DNA of 53,116 nt from Thalassotalea sp. PP2-459 (GCF_001913705.1 NZ_MKQD01000053.1:1-53116); one strand, 5' to 3'. Counted from the stretch's first letter, positions 1 to 7,989 are shown. Notes: generated from the letters alone by a model not told the origin. Numbers and translations are program-made.

Positions 1-225
1 GCTAATTGTGAAAAGCTATTAGCGTAAACACCTAGTTATCCTAATCGAATCTAACAATTCCTTGTATGGAAGAGGTTTGTTTGACCTAGATTTGATCATT
101 ACTCTGCAGAAATACTAAATTTCACTTGTTTGACTCGTTGAAGACGATTTATTACCGATTTTTATGCACTTTAATCAAGTTTAGATATTCAGTTACTTCT
201 TGGCAGTGGTATAGTGGGTGTCTAA
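1..225. other. Intergenic/edge sequence without recognised gene
   Basis: AT-rich sequence with stops in all frames I read; I see no gene, RNA or clear promoter. It ends at an in-frame stop (223-225) directly before the coding remnant of a truncated ATPase, so the junction of that truncation lies at or near 225. Confidence 0.5.
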
Positions 226-741
226 TTAAGTCTGCCGGGTAAAAAGCATCATGGAGCTACATTTGTCTCAGTAGGCTCATGTTCAGAAATCGAGGACATT
301 GAAAATCAATCGGTCAAAATTGTTTCAAATATTTTGAGGTCTTCTGAAATTATCAAATTTGTTGATAGGGATGATAAAAGTGATGCTGAAGTTGAAGAAC
401 TTTTACAAAAAGGAATAAAAACGGCTTCCAGAAGACACATTGAATGCTACTTGTTGGACGATGAAATAATTCAAAAGTTATGTTCTAGCATAGAAAAAGA
501 AGACCTTATTGAGCAATGTTTGCGAGCGAAAAACTCAGCAATTCAAGAAAGTGTAAATCGAGATAATCCGCAAGATGATATAAAGTCTGCGAGTGGAAAA
601 ATATTTACAGAAATTAAAAGAATTCTTGGGTTGTCTCAATGTGGCAATAATAAATGCGCTTTTCTACGAGACACTATCGCCCCATTGATAACAGAAGAAA
701 CACAAGTATACAAAGAAATTGAAAATGAAATCTTTGGATAG
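226..741 (+). pseudogene. C-terminal remnant of an OLD/ABC-type AAA ATPase (TOPRIM-like end)
   Basis: An open frame runs from the stop at 223-225 to the TAG at 739-741. An internal TTG at 334 would give 135 aa, but coding similarity clearly extends upstream of it (residues such as GKKHHGATFVSVGSCSEI). The pattern VSVGSC, then FVDRDD, then RRHIECYLLDDE, then a terminal CAFLRDTIAPLITEETQVYK segment is what I recognise from the C-terminal, TOPRIM-like part of AAA/OLD-family ATP-binding proteins, often found in defence and mobile regions. The N-terminal ATPase core (Walker A, ABC signature) is absent, so this is a 5'-truncated fragment of about 170 codons with an intact natural C terminus. Family assignment is from pattern memory; the truncation is visible in the sequence. 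Confidence 0.65.
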
Positions 742-773
742 TAATAAAGGCACATAAGTCGTTTAAAAGGACT

Positions 774-898
774 ATGCACCTCCCCCATTTTAGTGGACAC
801 CTCCTCATCACATTGAGGAGGCTACAATGCCCAAATATACACAACCTAGAAAAACAGTTGGTTTTTGCTCCTGTGTGTCTTATGTTAATCATCAGTGA
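774..898 (+). mobile_element. IS3-family left-end remnant with broken orfA
   Basis: The stretch from about 776 (CACCTCCCCCATTTTAGTGG) resembles the terminal inverted repeat and leader of IS3-family elements. It is followed by TTGAGGAGG and an ATG at 827 starting MPKYTQPRKT, the typical N terminus of IS3-family OrfA (which usually continues with WQY). Here the similarity breaks after ten codons and the frame stops at 898. No orfB or right end is visible, so this is a decayed or deletion remnant between the truncated ATPase and the DUF6429 gene. The family call is from recall of such elements, not a search. Confidence 0.5.
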
Positions 899-944
899 GT
901 TTTTCAATAAGGTATTATTTGTTCACCAAACTTGGGAGGTTACG

Positions 945-1172
945 ATGGATATCGATGAAGATAAAATAGATGAAGCAGCCCTAGCTTTAATGTATTTGAC
1001 TTTACATGATCATGGTCGAGCGTGGAAACAAATCGACTGGGAGGTAACAAATAGGCTTTATGAAAAAGGGTTAATTTGTGACCCCGTAGGTAAGGCTAAG
1101 TCAGTGCAATTAACAGATGAAGGCCTTGAGTTGTCAGAAAAGTTGTTCGAGAAGTTGTTTGCTAAGAAGTAG
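945..1172 (+). CDS. DUF6429 family small protein
   Basis: A 75-aa protein starting MDIDEDKIDEAALALMYL, followed by LHDHGRAWKQIDW, GLICDPVGKAKSV and a C-terminal LSEKLFEKLF segment. This is the whole pattern of the DUF6429 family (about 75-80 aa, function unknown, common near mobile elements). I chose the ATG at 945 because GGGAGG lies at 934-939 with good spacing and the family begins at this MDID motif. A longer frame from 774 would read through the IS remnant and is not credible. A hairpin follows at 1197-1236. The neighbours suggest an accessory origin. Confidence 0.75.
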   Translation: MDIDEDKIDEAALALMYLTLHDHGRAWKQIDWEVTNRLYEKGLICDPVGKAKSVQLTDEGLELSEKLFEKLFAKK

Positions 1173-1196
1173 CCTATGAGCAAATAGTCGTAATTT

Positions 1197-1236
1197 AAAG
1201 CGAGGTTGCTAACAGTTTACTCGGTTTCGCTTTTTT
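1197..1236 (+). terminator. Probable terminator after DUF6429 gene
   Basis: AAAGCGA at 1197-1203 pairs with TCGCTTT at 1227-1233, with a run of six T from 1231. The loop is long (23 nt), so strength is uncertain. It is 25 bp after the DUF6429 stop. Confidence 0.45.
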
Positions 1237-1303
1237 ACACATTTTAGCTAGTATTACTATGTCGTTTAATGCAGCGTTCAAAGTGATAATAATAAGGTAT
1301 CTG

Positions 1304-2425
1304 ATGAAATATCTAATGTTGATAATTGTAGGTTCTTTACTGACTTCCACTGATTCATTTTCAAATGAATTTAGCGCAAAGGTAGATACACTTTTTTCCA
1401 CGAATATCCATAAGAATACGCCTGGCTGTTCAGTTGGTGTAATTAAAGACGGCACCTTCATTCATAAAGCTGGTTATGGTCTTGCTAATATGGAACTTGA
1501 TGTGGCTTTGAGTGGTGATAATGTGCATCGGATAGCATCGGTATCCAAACAGTTCACTGCAATGGCAGTGTTACTACTGGCTGAAGAGGGCAAGATTGAT
1601 CTGGAAGATGATATTCGAACTTATTTGCCATCGCTGAAAAACTACGGTGAAAAAATAACCATAAATTCTATGCTTGGTCATTTTAGCGGAATGGCTGATT
1701 ATGATTTTATTTCCGGAGGAGAAAGAGGGGAAGTTGAAAACGGACTGAATATTCACTCTGTTGCAGGTGGACCGTTCCGGCTTGGAAATGAAGATTATCT
1801 GACCATTGAAGAATTTTATGATTTGGTTAAACAAGTTCCACTTCGTCACGCACCCAATGAAAAATGGGACTATAGCAATCTGGCCTATTTTTTACTTTCG
1901 ATGCTGGTAGAAGAAGTATCAGGTGAAAGCCTTCGACAATATGCAGATAAGCGCATTTTTAAACCTCTGGGTATGACGAACACATTTTTTAGCGATAACC
2001 CTACTGAGATCGTTAAGAACAGAGCGAGTGGATACAAACCAACGGAAGAGGGAGGTTATATAACGGATATGACAAACCTTTTTTGGGTGGGTGATGGTGG
2101 TTTGCATACAACCGTTTCTGACATGTTGAAGTGGGATCAAAATTTCTATAACCCAAAAGTAGGAAAAAAGCCTGCAAAATTGCTTGAGTTACTCAATAAA
2201 CCCAATAGCAACTTTGACAAACGTGGGATGCTATATGCCAATGGGCAGATGATTGTTGAAAGTAATGGCCGAAAATCATTTTCGCATGGCGGTGGGTGGT
2301 TAGGGGTCAGAACCTTTTATGAACGTTTTCCAGCAGATAGATTCTCCACCATTATTCTGTGTAATGACAGTAGCCAAAACCCTCGTGAATATGCCAAGCA
2401 AATCGCAAAAGCTTATTTTAAATGA
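1304..2425 (+). CDS. Serine hydrolase of the class C beta-lactamase-like family
   Basis: A 373-aa exported protein: hydrophobic N terminus (MKYLMLIIVGSLLTSTDSFS) as signal peptide, then the PF00144 beta-lactamase/DD-peptidase fold. Catalytic motifs are visible: S79-V-S-K82 (SxxK), a YSN triad around residue 190 and HGG near residue 330. These would form an acyl-serine active site in the periplasm. The family includes esterases, D-aminopeptidases and peptidoglycan enzymes; true AmpC activity cannot be claimed. A start at 1259 is possible, but the ATG at 1304 has AAGG upstream and gives a clean signal peptide. It stands alone between other accessory genes. Confidence 0.8.
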   Translation: MKYLMLIIVGSLLTSTDSFSNEFSAKVDTLFSTNIHKNTPGCSVGVIKDGTFIHKAGYGLANMELDVALSGDNVHRIASVSKQFTAMAVLLLAEEGKIDLEDDIRTYLPSLKNYGEKITINSMLGHFSGMADYDFISGGERGEVENGLNIHSVAGGPFRLGNEDYLTIEEFYDLVKQVPLRHAPNEKWDYSNLAYFLLSMLVEEVSGESLRQYADKRIFKPLGMTNTFFSDNPTEIVKNRASGYKPTEEGGYITDMTNLFWVGDGGLHTTVSDMLKWDQNFYNPKVGKKPAKLLELLNKPNSNFDKRGMLYANGQMIVESNGRKSFSHGGGWLGVRTFYERFPADRFSTIILCNDSSQNPREYAKQIAKAYFK

Positions 2426-2731
2426 AAATTGTAAAGTTGTGAGTATTCAAACTTATAACAAATTGCGCAAACATGACGAGAAAACCGGCGCACTTAAACG
2501 AAACGCTTGCAAGCTTCTTCTTTGAAACACGAAACAAGGTGGGCTTTTAAACTCTTAACTCGTTTATTTTTTAAAGGGTATCGTTTTAACTAATGTAAAA
2601 ATCGTATGGGTATTTTTACTATGATTAGTGTGATTTTTTAAGTAAAGTTTAGAATATCAAACACCTGTTGAATTTGAATTGGCAGGAACTTTAAAATGGA
2701 AGGTGTAAATTTTGGCAGGGAAATCACTTAA
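2426..2731. other. Intergenic region, nothing recognised
   Basis: AT-rich 306-bp spacer with short runs of T and a 10-bp palindrome GCTTGCAAGC near 2508. I see no gene, RNA or convincing terminator. Confidence 0.4.
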
Positions 2732-3253
2732 ATGAAACATATATTATTAACCATTATTTTACTTCTGCTTATTGCTTGCGGGGGCGGTTCTGATAAAAAT
2801 GACGCTAACAACAATAATTTGTCACCCGATGAAGGCAGCTTTACTTTACATAATGTGAGGTTTGACTCACAAGACTATTATGAAGGAGAGCAGGTTACTG
2901 TTACAGAAGGCACTAACTTTGAGGTGCAATGGGTAGCTCCCGATTCATCAGCCTATAGAATAGATTTACACTTATCGGCTAATGATCAAACGCCTTCTGA
3001 CGCGAATCAAATAGTCAGCCTAAGATGCGGTAACACTTCTTACTCACTGTGCCCTAATGCAACAGGTGAGGTTGAATGTAGAATTGATGATAACAACTTA
3101 ACTTGCTCTATTGAAAACGACTCATTAGGTAGCGAAGCTTTTCAGGAGAGTGACTTATCTAGTTTACAGTTTATTGTAAGTGGTTGCGGTGTTGATACTA
3201 ATTGCGATGTTAAAACATTTAAATTAAAGGTAGAAAAACCAACGGGTAATTAA
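2732..3253 (+). CDS. Small secreted lipoprotein, unknown function
   Basis: A 173-aa protein with a lipoprotein signal: MKHILLTIILLLLIACGGG, where LIAC is the lipobox and the Cys at about residue 16 would be lipidated. After a Gly/Asn/Asp-rich linker the rest looks like a small beta-rich domain, with six or more cysteines between residues 90 and 165 (LRCGNTSYSLCPN, VECRIDD, LTCSIE, SGCGVDTNCD). These suggest disulfides in the periplasm or on the cell surface. I do not recognise a family. GGCAGGG precedes the ATG at a longer than usual distance. It is a single gene with no obvious operon partner. Confidence 0.7.
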   Translation: MKHILLTIILLLLIACGGGSDKNDANNNNLSPDEGSFTLHNVRFDSQDYYEGEQVTVTEGTNFEVQWVAPDSSAYRIDLHLSANDQTPSDANQIVSLRCGNTSYSLCPNATGEVECRIDDNNLTCSIENDSLGSEAFQESDLSSLQFIVSGCGVDTNCDVKTFKLKVEKPTGN

Positions 3254-3388
3254 GGGGTGGTTTGTCATTTTAGAGGGTTTGGAAAAGTTATAGCCATAAA
3301 CATGTATGTTATTGCTGAGTTAATCAAGGTAGAAGATAACGCTCTCAATGGTGTTAAAATAACAACCACTATGAAATAAGGCTACATA

Positions 3389-4180
3389 ATGGACTTAGAA
3401 ATAAACATAGTTGACGCATTTACAGATGTTGCATTTAAGGGCAATTCAGCTGCGGTTATTATCACCAACGATTGGCTATCAGATGAATTAATGCAGTCTA
3501 TTGCTACTGAAAATAACTTATCAGAAACTGCTTTTGTAAAAACTATAAATACTCAACACTATGAAATTCGTTGGTTTTCACCAATCACGGAAATCGACTT
3601 TTGTGGACATGCAACTTTAGCTTCTTCCTTTGTTATTTTTGCGAAAAACCCAACTGTATCGAACATTCATTTTTTTGCTAAAGCTGTTGGTCATTTATCA
3701 ATTACAAAAATGAGTGACGGTTATATTCAAATGGACTTTCCAAGTAGACCTCCTGCATTAGTTACTGACGTACCGCTTGCATTACTCAAGGGGCTTTCAA
3801 TTAAGCCTATTGAAGTGTTGCAAAATAACCAAGCATACTTTGTGGTTTACGAAAACGAAATGGATGTAATTTCAGTGGTTACTAATAATGATTTATTAAA
3901 ACAACTAGCGCCGTACGATGTTGTTGTAACCGCTAAATCAGAAACATATGACTTTATTTCACGCTATTTCTGGCCTGCAAATGGTGGAGATGAAGACCCT
4001 GTTACCGGCTCTATTCATACGGGGTTAGCTCCATATTGGGCAGAGAAGTTGAACAAATCATCATTAGTTGCTTATCAAGCCTCAAAGCGTGGTGGCGAAA
4101 TTATATGTAATGTTGGTAAAAATAGCGTTCAATTATTAGGTAAAGCTGTGCAGTATTTAAAAGGTACCATTACGGTATAA
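3389..4180 (+). CDS. PhzF family isomerase-like protein
   Basis: 263 aa with the PhzF/diaminopimelate-epimerase-like fold. It opens with VDAFTDVAFKGNSAAV, carries the catalytic-type glutamate E46 in NLSETAF, then EIDFCGHATLAS, and near the C terminus the signature GGDEDPVTGSIHTGL. PhzF itself isomerises a phenazine precursor, but most homologues outside phenazine clusters have unknown substrates and there is no phenazine locus here. The length is slightly short for the family (about 260-300). The ATG at 3389 has only a weak site (AAGG) upstream. The following 430 bp hold no gene before the Csr RNA. Confidence 0.8.
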   Translation: MDLEINIVDAFTDVAFKGNSAAVIITNDWLSDELMQSIATENNLSETAFVKTINTQHYEIRWFSPITEIDFCGHATLASSFVIFAKNPTVSNIHFFAKAVGHLSITKMSDGYIQMDFPSRPPALVTDVPLALLKGLSIKPIEVLQNNQAYFVVYENEMDVISVVTNNDLLKQLAPYDVVVTAKSETYDFISRYFWPANGGDEDPVTGSIHTGLAPYWAEKLNKSSLVAYQASKRGGEIICNVGKNSVQLLGKAVQYLKGTITV

Positions 4181-4430
4181 ATTTACCTATGCATAGTAAT
4201 AGTTGCTTTAAAAGCTGTTCATGAAGTAAGTGTAGTTGAGTTGTCAAAACCATTAAAGTGTTAGAGGTGAACCTTAACTAAATCAAGCAAGATATTTTTT
4301 GTTAATCACAGCTATTATTAGCGAATAAAATAAATTAACCACGATAAAACAACCGATAAACCGTATAGCACTATTAATTATTTATAATTCACGATTCTAT
4401 TCAATATTTCCAATGCAGATATTAACAACA

Positions 4431-4458
4431 GACCTTGTAAGACATGTCTTACAAGGTC
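4431..4458. promoter_or_regulatory. GacA/UvrY-type upstream activating box for csrB-like RNA 1
   Basis: A perfect 28-bp palindrome whose core TGTAAGACATGTCTTACA (4436-4453) is an exact match to the GacA/UvrY consensus TGTAAG-N6-CTTACA, known to activate rsm/csr RNA genes in Pseudomonas and enterics. Its centre is about 176 bp before the predicted start of the GGA-rich RNA at 4621, matching the far-upstream position typical of csrB-type promoters. No T-run follows, so it is not a terminator. Confidence 0.8.
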
Positions 4459-4608
4459 GTGAGATATTGAGCTATTTACCGTAGTTAAGTGGAAATAAAT
4501 TTTCATTACTTATTGTTATAAAAAGACTTTTTAAATTAATACTTATTTTACATATACTTTACAAAATTTTTTATGTGAATAGATTAATGAAAAATAACTG
4601 TGTCAGCG

Positions 4609-4614
4609 TATTAT
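4609..4614 (+). promoter_or_regulatory. -10 box of csrB-like RNA 1
   Basis: TATTAT ending 7 nt before 4621, where the conserved TGTCAGGAAGACA start hairpin begins. There is no good -35 at 17 bp, in keeping with an activator-dependent promoter. Confidence 0.5.
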
Positions 4615-4620
4615 TAATCA

Positions 4621-4912
4621 TGTCAGGAAGACATTGACTAGGAAGGTCAAGAGCATAGCGCTCTCAGGGAGATACCCTAGGATGGGGTTATTGCAGGCCA
4701 AATGGACTTGTATTAAGGATGAACGCTGAAACACGGATAGTTAAGGACTTTGTTGTGGCTTAGGAAAGCTACTTAGAGGGAGCTAGAAGGACGTTAATGG
4801 AATTAACGAGGAAAGGCTAAGGATAGCTGTTTAAGGATGAAGCGGGATACTTGAATGCAGGATGCATACAGCTAGTTAGAGAAGTGCGGCTCATGATGAG
4901 CCGCATTTTTTC
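4621..4912 (+). ncRNA. csrB: CsrB-family regulatory RNA 1 (CsrA-sequestering)
   Basis: About 290 nt with some 17 GGA motifs, many displayed in hairpin loops: TGTC-AGGAA-GACA at the 5' end, TTGAC-TAGGAAG-GTCAA, CGTTAA-TGGAA-TTAACG and ATGC-AGGAT-GCAT. It ends at a strong terminator (GCGGCTC/GAGCCGC then T6). That is the signature of CsrB/RsmZ RNAs, which titrate the translational regulator CsrA (established for the family). An upstream GacA box, a -10 box at the right distance and a second similar RNA at 8156 support it. No open frame of note spans it. The symbol is by family; numbering is arbitrary. Confidence 0.88.
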
Positions 4913-4917
4913 TTTTT
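4885..4917 (+). terminator. Terminator of csrB-like RNA 1
   Basis: TGCGGCTC and GAGCCGCA form an 8-bp GC-rich stem around ATGAT, followed by TTTTTTCTTTTT. Confidence 0.9.
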
Positions 4918-5044
4918 ACTGCGGTAATTTCTTATAGCACATGCATGTTACCATTGAATGTGCTTAATCATATTAGCCCTAATACACTCATACCATTTTT
5001 AGTGTCATCAAAGATTAATACACCGACAGAAAAACGTCAGGGGT

Positions 5045-5530
5045 TTATTCATATTCAACAGCGTAGGTTTCTTTATAGCTATGTGAATAAAGTTCAAATA
5101 AATTACCGAATGGATCTTCTAAATACACCATTTTAGCAGGTTTACTATCATCTTCAGGGTGATAACGCATAATATCCATACGTACTTTACCACCAAAGGC
5201 TTTGGTGCGTTCAATCACACTTTCAAAGTCATCTGTTTGTAAACAAAAATGGAAAATACCAATACGAGAAAAGTCAACAGGGTGACGTTCTTGACGATCT
5301 TTCATTTCAAATAATTCTACACCAATACCATCTGTAGTAACTAAGTGAGCAATATTAAACCCTTTGAAACCTGGGCCAAAAACCGCTATACACATTCTAC
5401 CAATTGCTGTTTCACGTTCTTCAATGACTTGCGTATTATCCATAATTACTTTGAGGCCGAGTACCTTGGTATAAAACTCGACCGCTTTGTTCATATCACC
5501 AACCATGATGCCTATATGATTCATTTTCAT
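5045..5530 (-). CDS. VOC family (glyoxalase-fold) protein
   Basis: 161 aa with the vicinal-oxygen-chelate fold in two beta-alpha-beta halves. It begins MKMNHIGIMVGDMNKAVEFYTKVLGL. The four positions that usually bind metal look occupied: His in NHIG, Glu in GVELFEM, His in IFHFCLQ and Glu in NLFELYS, with a family-typical EDPFGN just before the last. The substrate cannot be told; members include glyoxalase I, dioxygenases and epimerases. The start at 5530 has GGGAGA six bases upstream. It is transcribed divergently from a LysR regulator, which may control it through the 120-bp shared spacer. Confidence 0.8.
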   Translation of the reverse strand: MKMNHIGIMVGDMNKAVEFYTKVLGLKVIMDNTQVIEERETAIGRMCIAVFGPGFKGFNIAHLVTTDGIGVELFEMKDRQERHPVDFSRIGIFHFCLQTDDFESVIERTKAFGGKVRMDIMRYHPEDDSKPAKMVYLEDPFGNLFELYSHSYKETYAVEYE

Positions 5531-5604
5531 TATCTTCTCCCGATCTATTTCTTCACTTATGATTTTGATGGGGTAAGTATATTGAGTTATTTTAATTAAC
5601 AAAA

Positions 5605-5637
5605 ATTATCATATATAATCAAAATAATAATATTTTG
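5605..5637. promoter_or_regulatory. Inverted repeats in the VOC/LysR divergent spacer
   Basis: Two AT-rich dyads lie side by side: ATTAT-N5-ATAAT (5605-5619) and CAAAAT-N6-ATTTTG (5620-5637). Paired dyads between a LysR gene and its divergent neighbour are typical LysR-binding layouts, so these are candidate sites. The AT-richness of the region weakens the case. Confidence 0.35.
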
Positions 5638-5653
5638 TTATTGTGGTGGCATT

Positions 5654-6577
5654 TTGTTAAACCCTAACTGGCTTAAAACGTTTGTTACGTTAATCGATAC
5701 TGGGCATTTCACTAAAGCAGCACAAAAGTTGTATATGACACAACCAGGTGTTAGCCAGCATATTAGAAAGCTTGAAGAAGCGTGTGAACATCAACTTATT
5801 CGTAGAGATAAGAAAAGTTTTGATATAACAGAACAAGGCCGTTTAATTTATGATTATGCAAAGCAACTTAAAAAGAATGAAGAACAGGTACTTGAACAGT
5901 TAACCTTTGATGACCCATATTCAGGTAAGTGCACATTGGCATGCTCAGGTGCGCTTGCGTTGATTTTATATCCAAAATTGTTAACGATTCAGTGCCGTTA
6001 TACTGCACTTATCATGCAATTAAAGGCAGCACCAAATGAACAGATTTTAACTGAAGTAGAAAATGGGGAAGTTGATCTTGGCTTAGTCACTGACGTGCAA
6101 TACCATAGGATACTTGATGTTCAAAAAGTTGGTCAAGAGCAGCTTTGCTTGGTGGTTCCGGCTGACGCTAATGCTGATGAGGAACCTGATACAGAAGATA
6201 TGTTAATGCGCCTAGGCTTAATTAGTCATCCTGATGCAACACATTATTTAACGCGATATTTTGCACAAAACGATCAACTTATTAAGGCTGATTTTAATGT
6301 AGAGAAAATACCTGTGACCGGTTATGTAAATCAAATTAGCCAGATATTGGCACCCGTTGCAAGGGGTCTAGGTTTTACTGTATTACCTAAAAGTGCAGTC
6401 GATAGTTTTAATGATCGTGAAAAACTACAAATATTTAAAACTAAAAAGCACGTTGTGGAAACACTATATATTGTGAAAAAGCGTGGTAGATCGTTACCTA
6501 AACGTTTTGGCTTAATAAAAACAATATTAGGGGAGCATTTTGAAGGAAATATTTTTGAAACAAAAAACGAACCATAA
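5654..6577 (+). CDS. LysR family transcriptional regulator
   Basis: 307 aa. The N-terminal winged helix-turn-helix is clear (FVTLIDTGHFTKAAQKLYMT, then QPGVSQHIRKLEEA), followed by a LysR-type effector-binding domain from about residue 90 (NGEVDLGLVTD, GLGFTVLPKSAV). It would bind DNA as a dimer or tetramer and respond to a small ligand that I cannot name. The frame starts with TTG at 5654; no ATG gives a full HTH. It is divergent from the VOC gene, the usual arrangement of a LysR regulator and its target. Confidence 0.85.
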   Translation: MLNPNWLKTFVTLIDTGHFTKAAQKLYMTQPGVSQHIRKLEEACEHQLIRRDKKSFDITEQGRLIYDYAKQLKKNEEQVLEQLTFDDPYSGKCTLACSGALALILYPKLLTIQCRYTALIMQLKAAPNEQILTEVENGEVDLGLVTDVQYHRILDVQKVGQEQLCLVVPADANADEEPDTEDMLMRLGLISHPDATHYLTRYFAQNDQLIKADFNVEKIPVTGYVNQISQILAPVARGLGFTVLPKSAVDSFNDREKLQIFKTKKHVVETLYIVKKRGRSLPKRFGLIKTILGEHFEGNIFETKNEP

Positions 6578-6607
6578 AAGTTGTGGTATTTGCATAGGTA
6601 AAGCCAA

Positions 6608-6659
6608 CAAAACAACCTTGTGAATGGTGGCTAAAATGATCAATCACAGGGTTGTTTTG
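6608..6659. terminator. Long hairpin between convergent genes
   Basis: CAAAACAACCTTGTGA (6608-6623) and TCACAGGGTTGTTTTG (6644-6659) pair over 16 bp with one G-T pair and a 20-nt loop. It lies between the convergent LysR and membrane-protein genes and may end both transcripts, with the T-rich arm serving as U-tract. Confidence 0.55.
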
Positions 6660-6703
6660 CTATATTTGAGTTATTAATTAGCTTACAAAACAATAGCAAT
6701 GCA

Positions 6704-7801
6704 TTAAGGTAACAATTTTGCGTATTCGTTACTTTTGCCTATTATTGCTTGGGTACCTTTTAATGAAAAGTCATATCCACACAAGGTAAAACTGCCTCGA
6801 TACACTATATTGTTTAAAATATCTGGGCTATCTAACGGTGAAAAATATGCAATATAGGTGTCTTGATTTTCTACTGTTACTTGTAACGGTCTGAATGTTT
6901 TTTGATTGTTAAAAGTTAAATGACTACAAGATTTATCGCCTTGACCGGTTTTAAGTTCCCAAACGATGTTTTGCTCAACAATATCGGCCTGCCAACTTAT
7001 AAATATTCCTTCGTACGCACTTAAACTTAATGTAAATTCATCAGGTAGTGAAATTGGGTTGAAGCGTTCAAGAACCTTGCTATTAAGCTTTGGTTGGGTA
7101 GAGATTAATGGCTCGGGTTCTTCTGGGTTTTTGTCAATGGATAATAGACTCGTTATGACAATACCTAAAATGACTATCGCAGCTAATGCGCTAAGCGTAT
7201 ATTTGCTGTTTTTACCGAGTAGCTTGGCTCTAATCAGTTCACCTAAATCACTTGTACTATTTGTTGGTTTAGCCTGATGCGCTTGATGTTGATAGTGGTT
7301 AGTTGCCAATTCTGCCTCTGCAATTAATGGCTGATTAACGCCACCTATATTGGGCTCAACACGACTCTGATTGGCTTGTACTTGCTTATCTTTATAGATA
7401 GATAAATCCACTGGGCCAGCATAACCAAGAATGTACTTCCTGCGGATGTTCTTTGCTTTACCTGGATATGTAAGCAACAAAGACGCTAATGCCAAAGGTA
7501 ACAAGATTAACCAATATAATGCGACAATATCGATAAAGGTCATTAAACATGCTGAAAATAAAAAGCTAACGGCAGGAACATACAACCATGGGCCATGAAG
7601 CTGTGCGTCAGCTAAGCGACGTTTACTTGAATAGAAAATAATAATACTACCAACAACTGCGCTAAACAGTTTTATAGCGATAAAAGTGTGAAACATTGCT
7701 GAAAAAAGTAAAAAACATATATGGCATGCAAGAATAATAACGCTAAAGCGAATTCTATTATCAACACCATGTTTACAAAAAAGAGATAAAAATAACGGCA
7801 C
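6704..7801 (-). CDS. Membrane protein with DUF805-like N terminus, unknown function
   Basis: 365 aa. Residues 1-120 hold about four membrane segments with a SSKRRLADAQLHGPWLYVP stretch that resembles the RRLHD-type motif of DUF805 proteins. A polar Gln/Asn-rich linker follows, then a further membrane segment (LSALAAIVILGIVITSLL, about 205-222) and a C-terminal domain of about 140 aa that would face the periplasm and contains two cysteines. The start is GTG at 7801 with GGAG five bases upstream. The N-terminal family link is tentative and the C-terminal part is unrecognised. It is the only gene between the LysR gene and the second Csr RNA. Confidence 0.6.
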   Translation of the reverse strand: MPLFLSLFCKHGVDNRIRFSVIILACHICFLLFSAMFHTFIAIKLFSAVVGSIIIFYSSKRRLADAQLHGPWLYVPAVSFLFSACLMTFIDIVALYWLILLPLALASLLLTYPGKAKNIRRKYILGYAGPVDLSIYKDKQVQANQSRVEPNIGGVNQPLIAEAELATNHYQHQAHQAKPTNSTSDLGELIRAKLLGKNSKYTLSALAAIVILGIVITSLLSIDKNPEEPEPLISTQPKLNSKVLERFNPISLPDEFTLSLSAYEGIFISWQADIVEQNIVWELKTGQGDKSCSHLTFNNQKTFRPLQVTVENQDTYIAYFSPLDSPDILNNIVYRGSFTLCGYDFSLKGTQAIIGKSNEYAKLLP

Positions 7802-7971
7802 AAACTCTCCAAATGAAACGCTTAAGAGGATTGAAATAAAGCTACCGCAAGGGTAATCATTTTTTACTTAAATGTCAGCGAAATTTTTACTATTCATATA
7901 GAAGTTTATTTTTTCGTTTAATCTTTGTTCGATATTGAAAACTTCAGTGATGCGCATTTGGAAGTTAAGCC

Positions 7972-7989
7972 TGTGAGATATTTCTTACG
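7972..7989. promoter_or_regulatory. GacA/UvrY-type box for csrB-like RNA 2
   Basis: TGTGAGATATTTCTTACG matches TGTAAG-N6-CTTACA at 10 of 12 fixed positions. Its centre is about 176 bp before the predicted RNA start at 8156, the same distance as the perfect box before the first Csr RNA. Confidence 0.7.

Noticed and set aside
774-1172. 132-codon frame as the full DUF6429 gene
   Set aside because: The first 57 codons read through an IS3-type end in another frame; the family start and a strong ribosome-binding site are at 945.
1304-2425. Serine hydrolase as an AmpC beta-lactamase
   Set aside because: SxxK, YxN and HGG are shared by the whole PF00144 family; the sequence alone does not show beta-lactamase activity and no ampR is adjacent.
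2448-2530. attC-like stretch (TTATAACAAATTGCGC...) after the serine hydrolase
   Set aside because: It starts like a Vibrio-type cassette repeat, but I find no complementary 3' core site or foldable attC, and no integrase or cassette array.
3302-3379. 25-codon frame (MYVIAELIKVEDNALNG) before the PhzF gene
   Set aside because: Too short to support, with no clear ribosome-binding site or family; it could be a gene remnant but nothing shows it.
4431-4458. 28-bp palindrome read as a terminator for the PhzF gene
   Set aside because: There is no T-run or loop, it is 250 bp from the stop, and its core is an exact GacA/UvrY box at the right distance from a Csr RNA.
4945-5136. 63-codon open frame on the plus strand
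   Set aside because: It overlaps the 3' end of the well-supported VOC gene on the other strand, has no ribosome-binding site and no recognisable motif.
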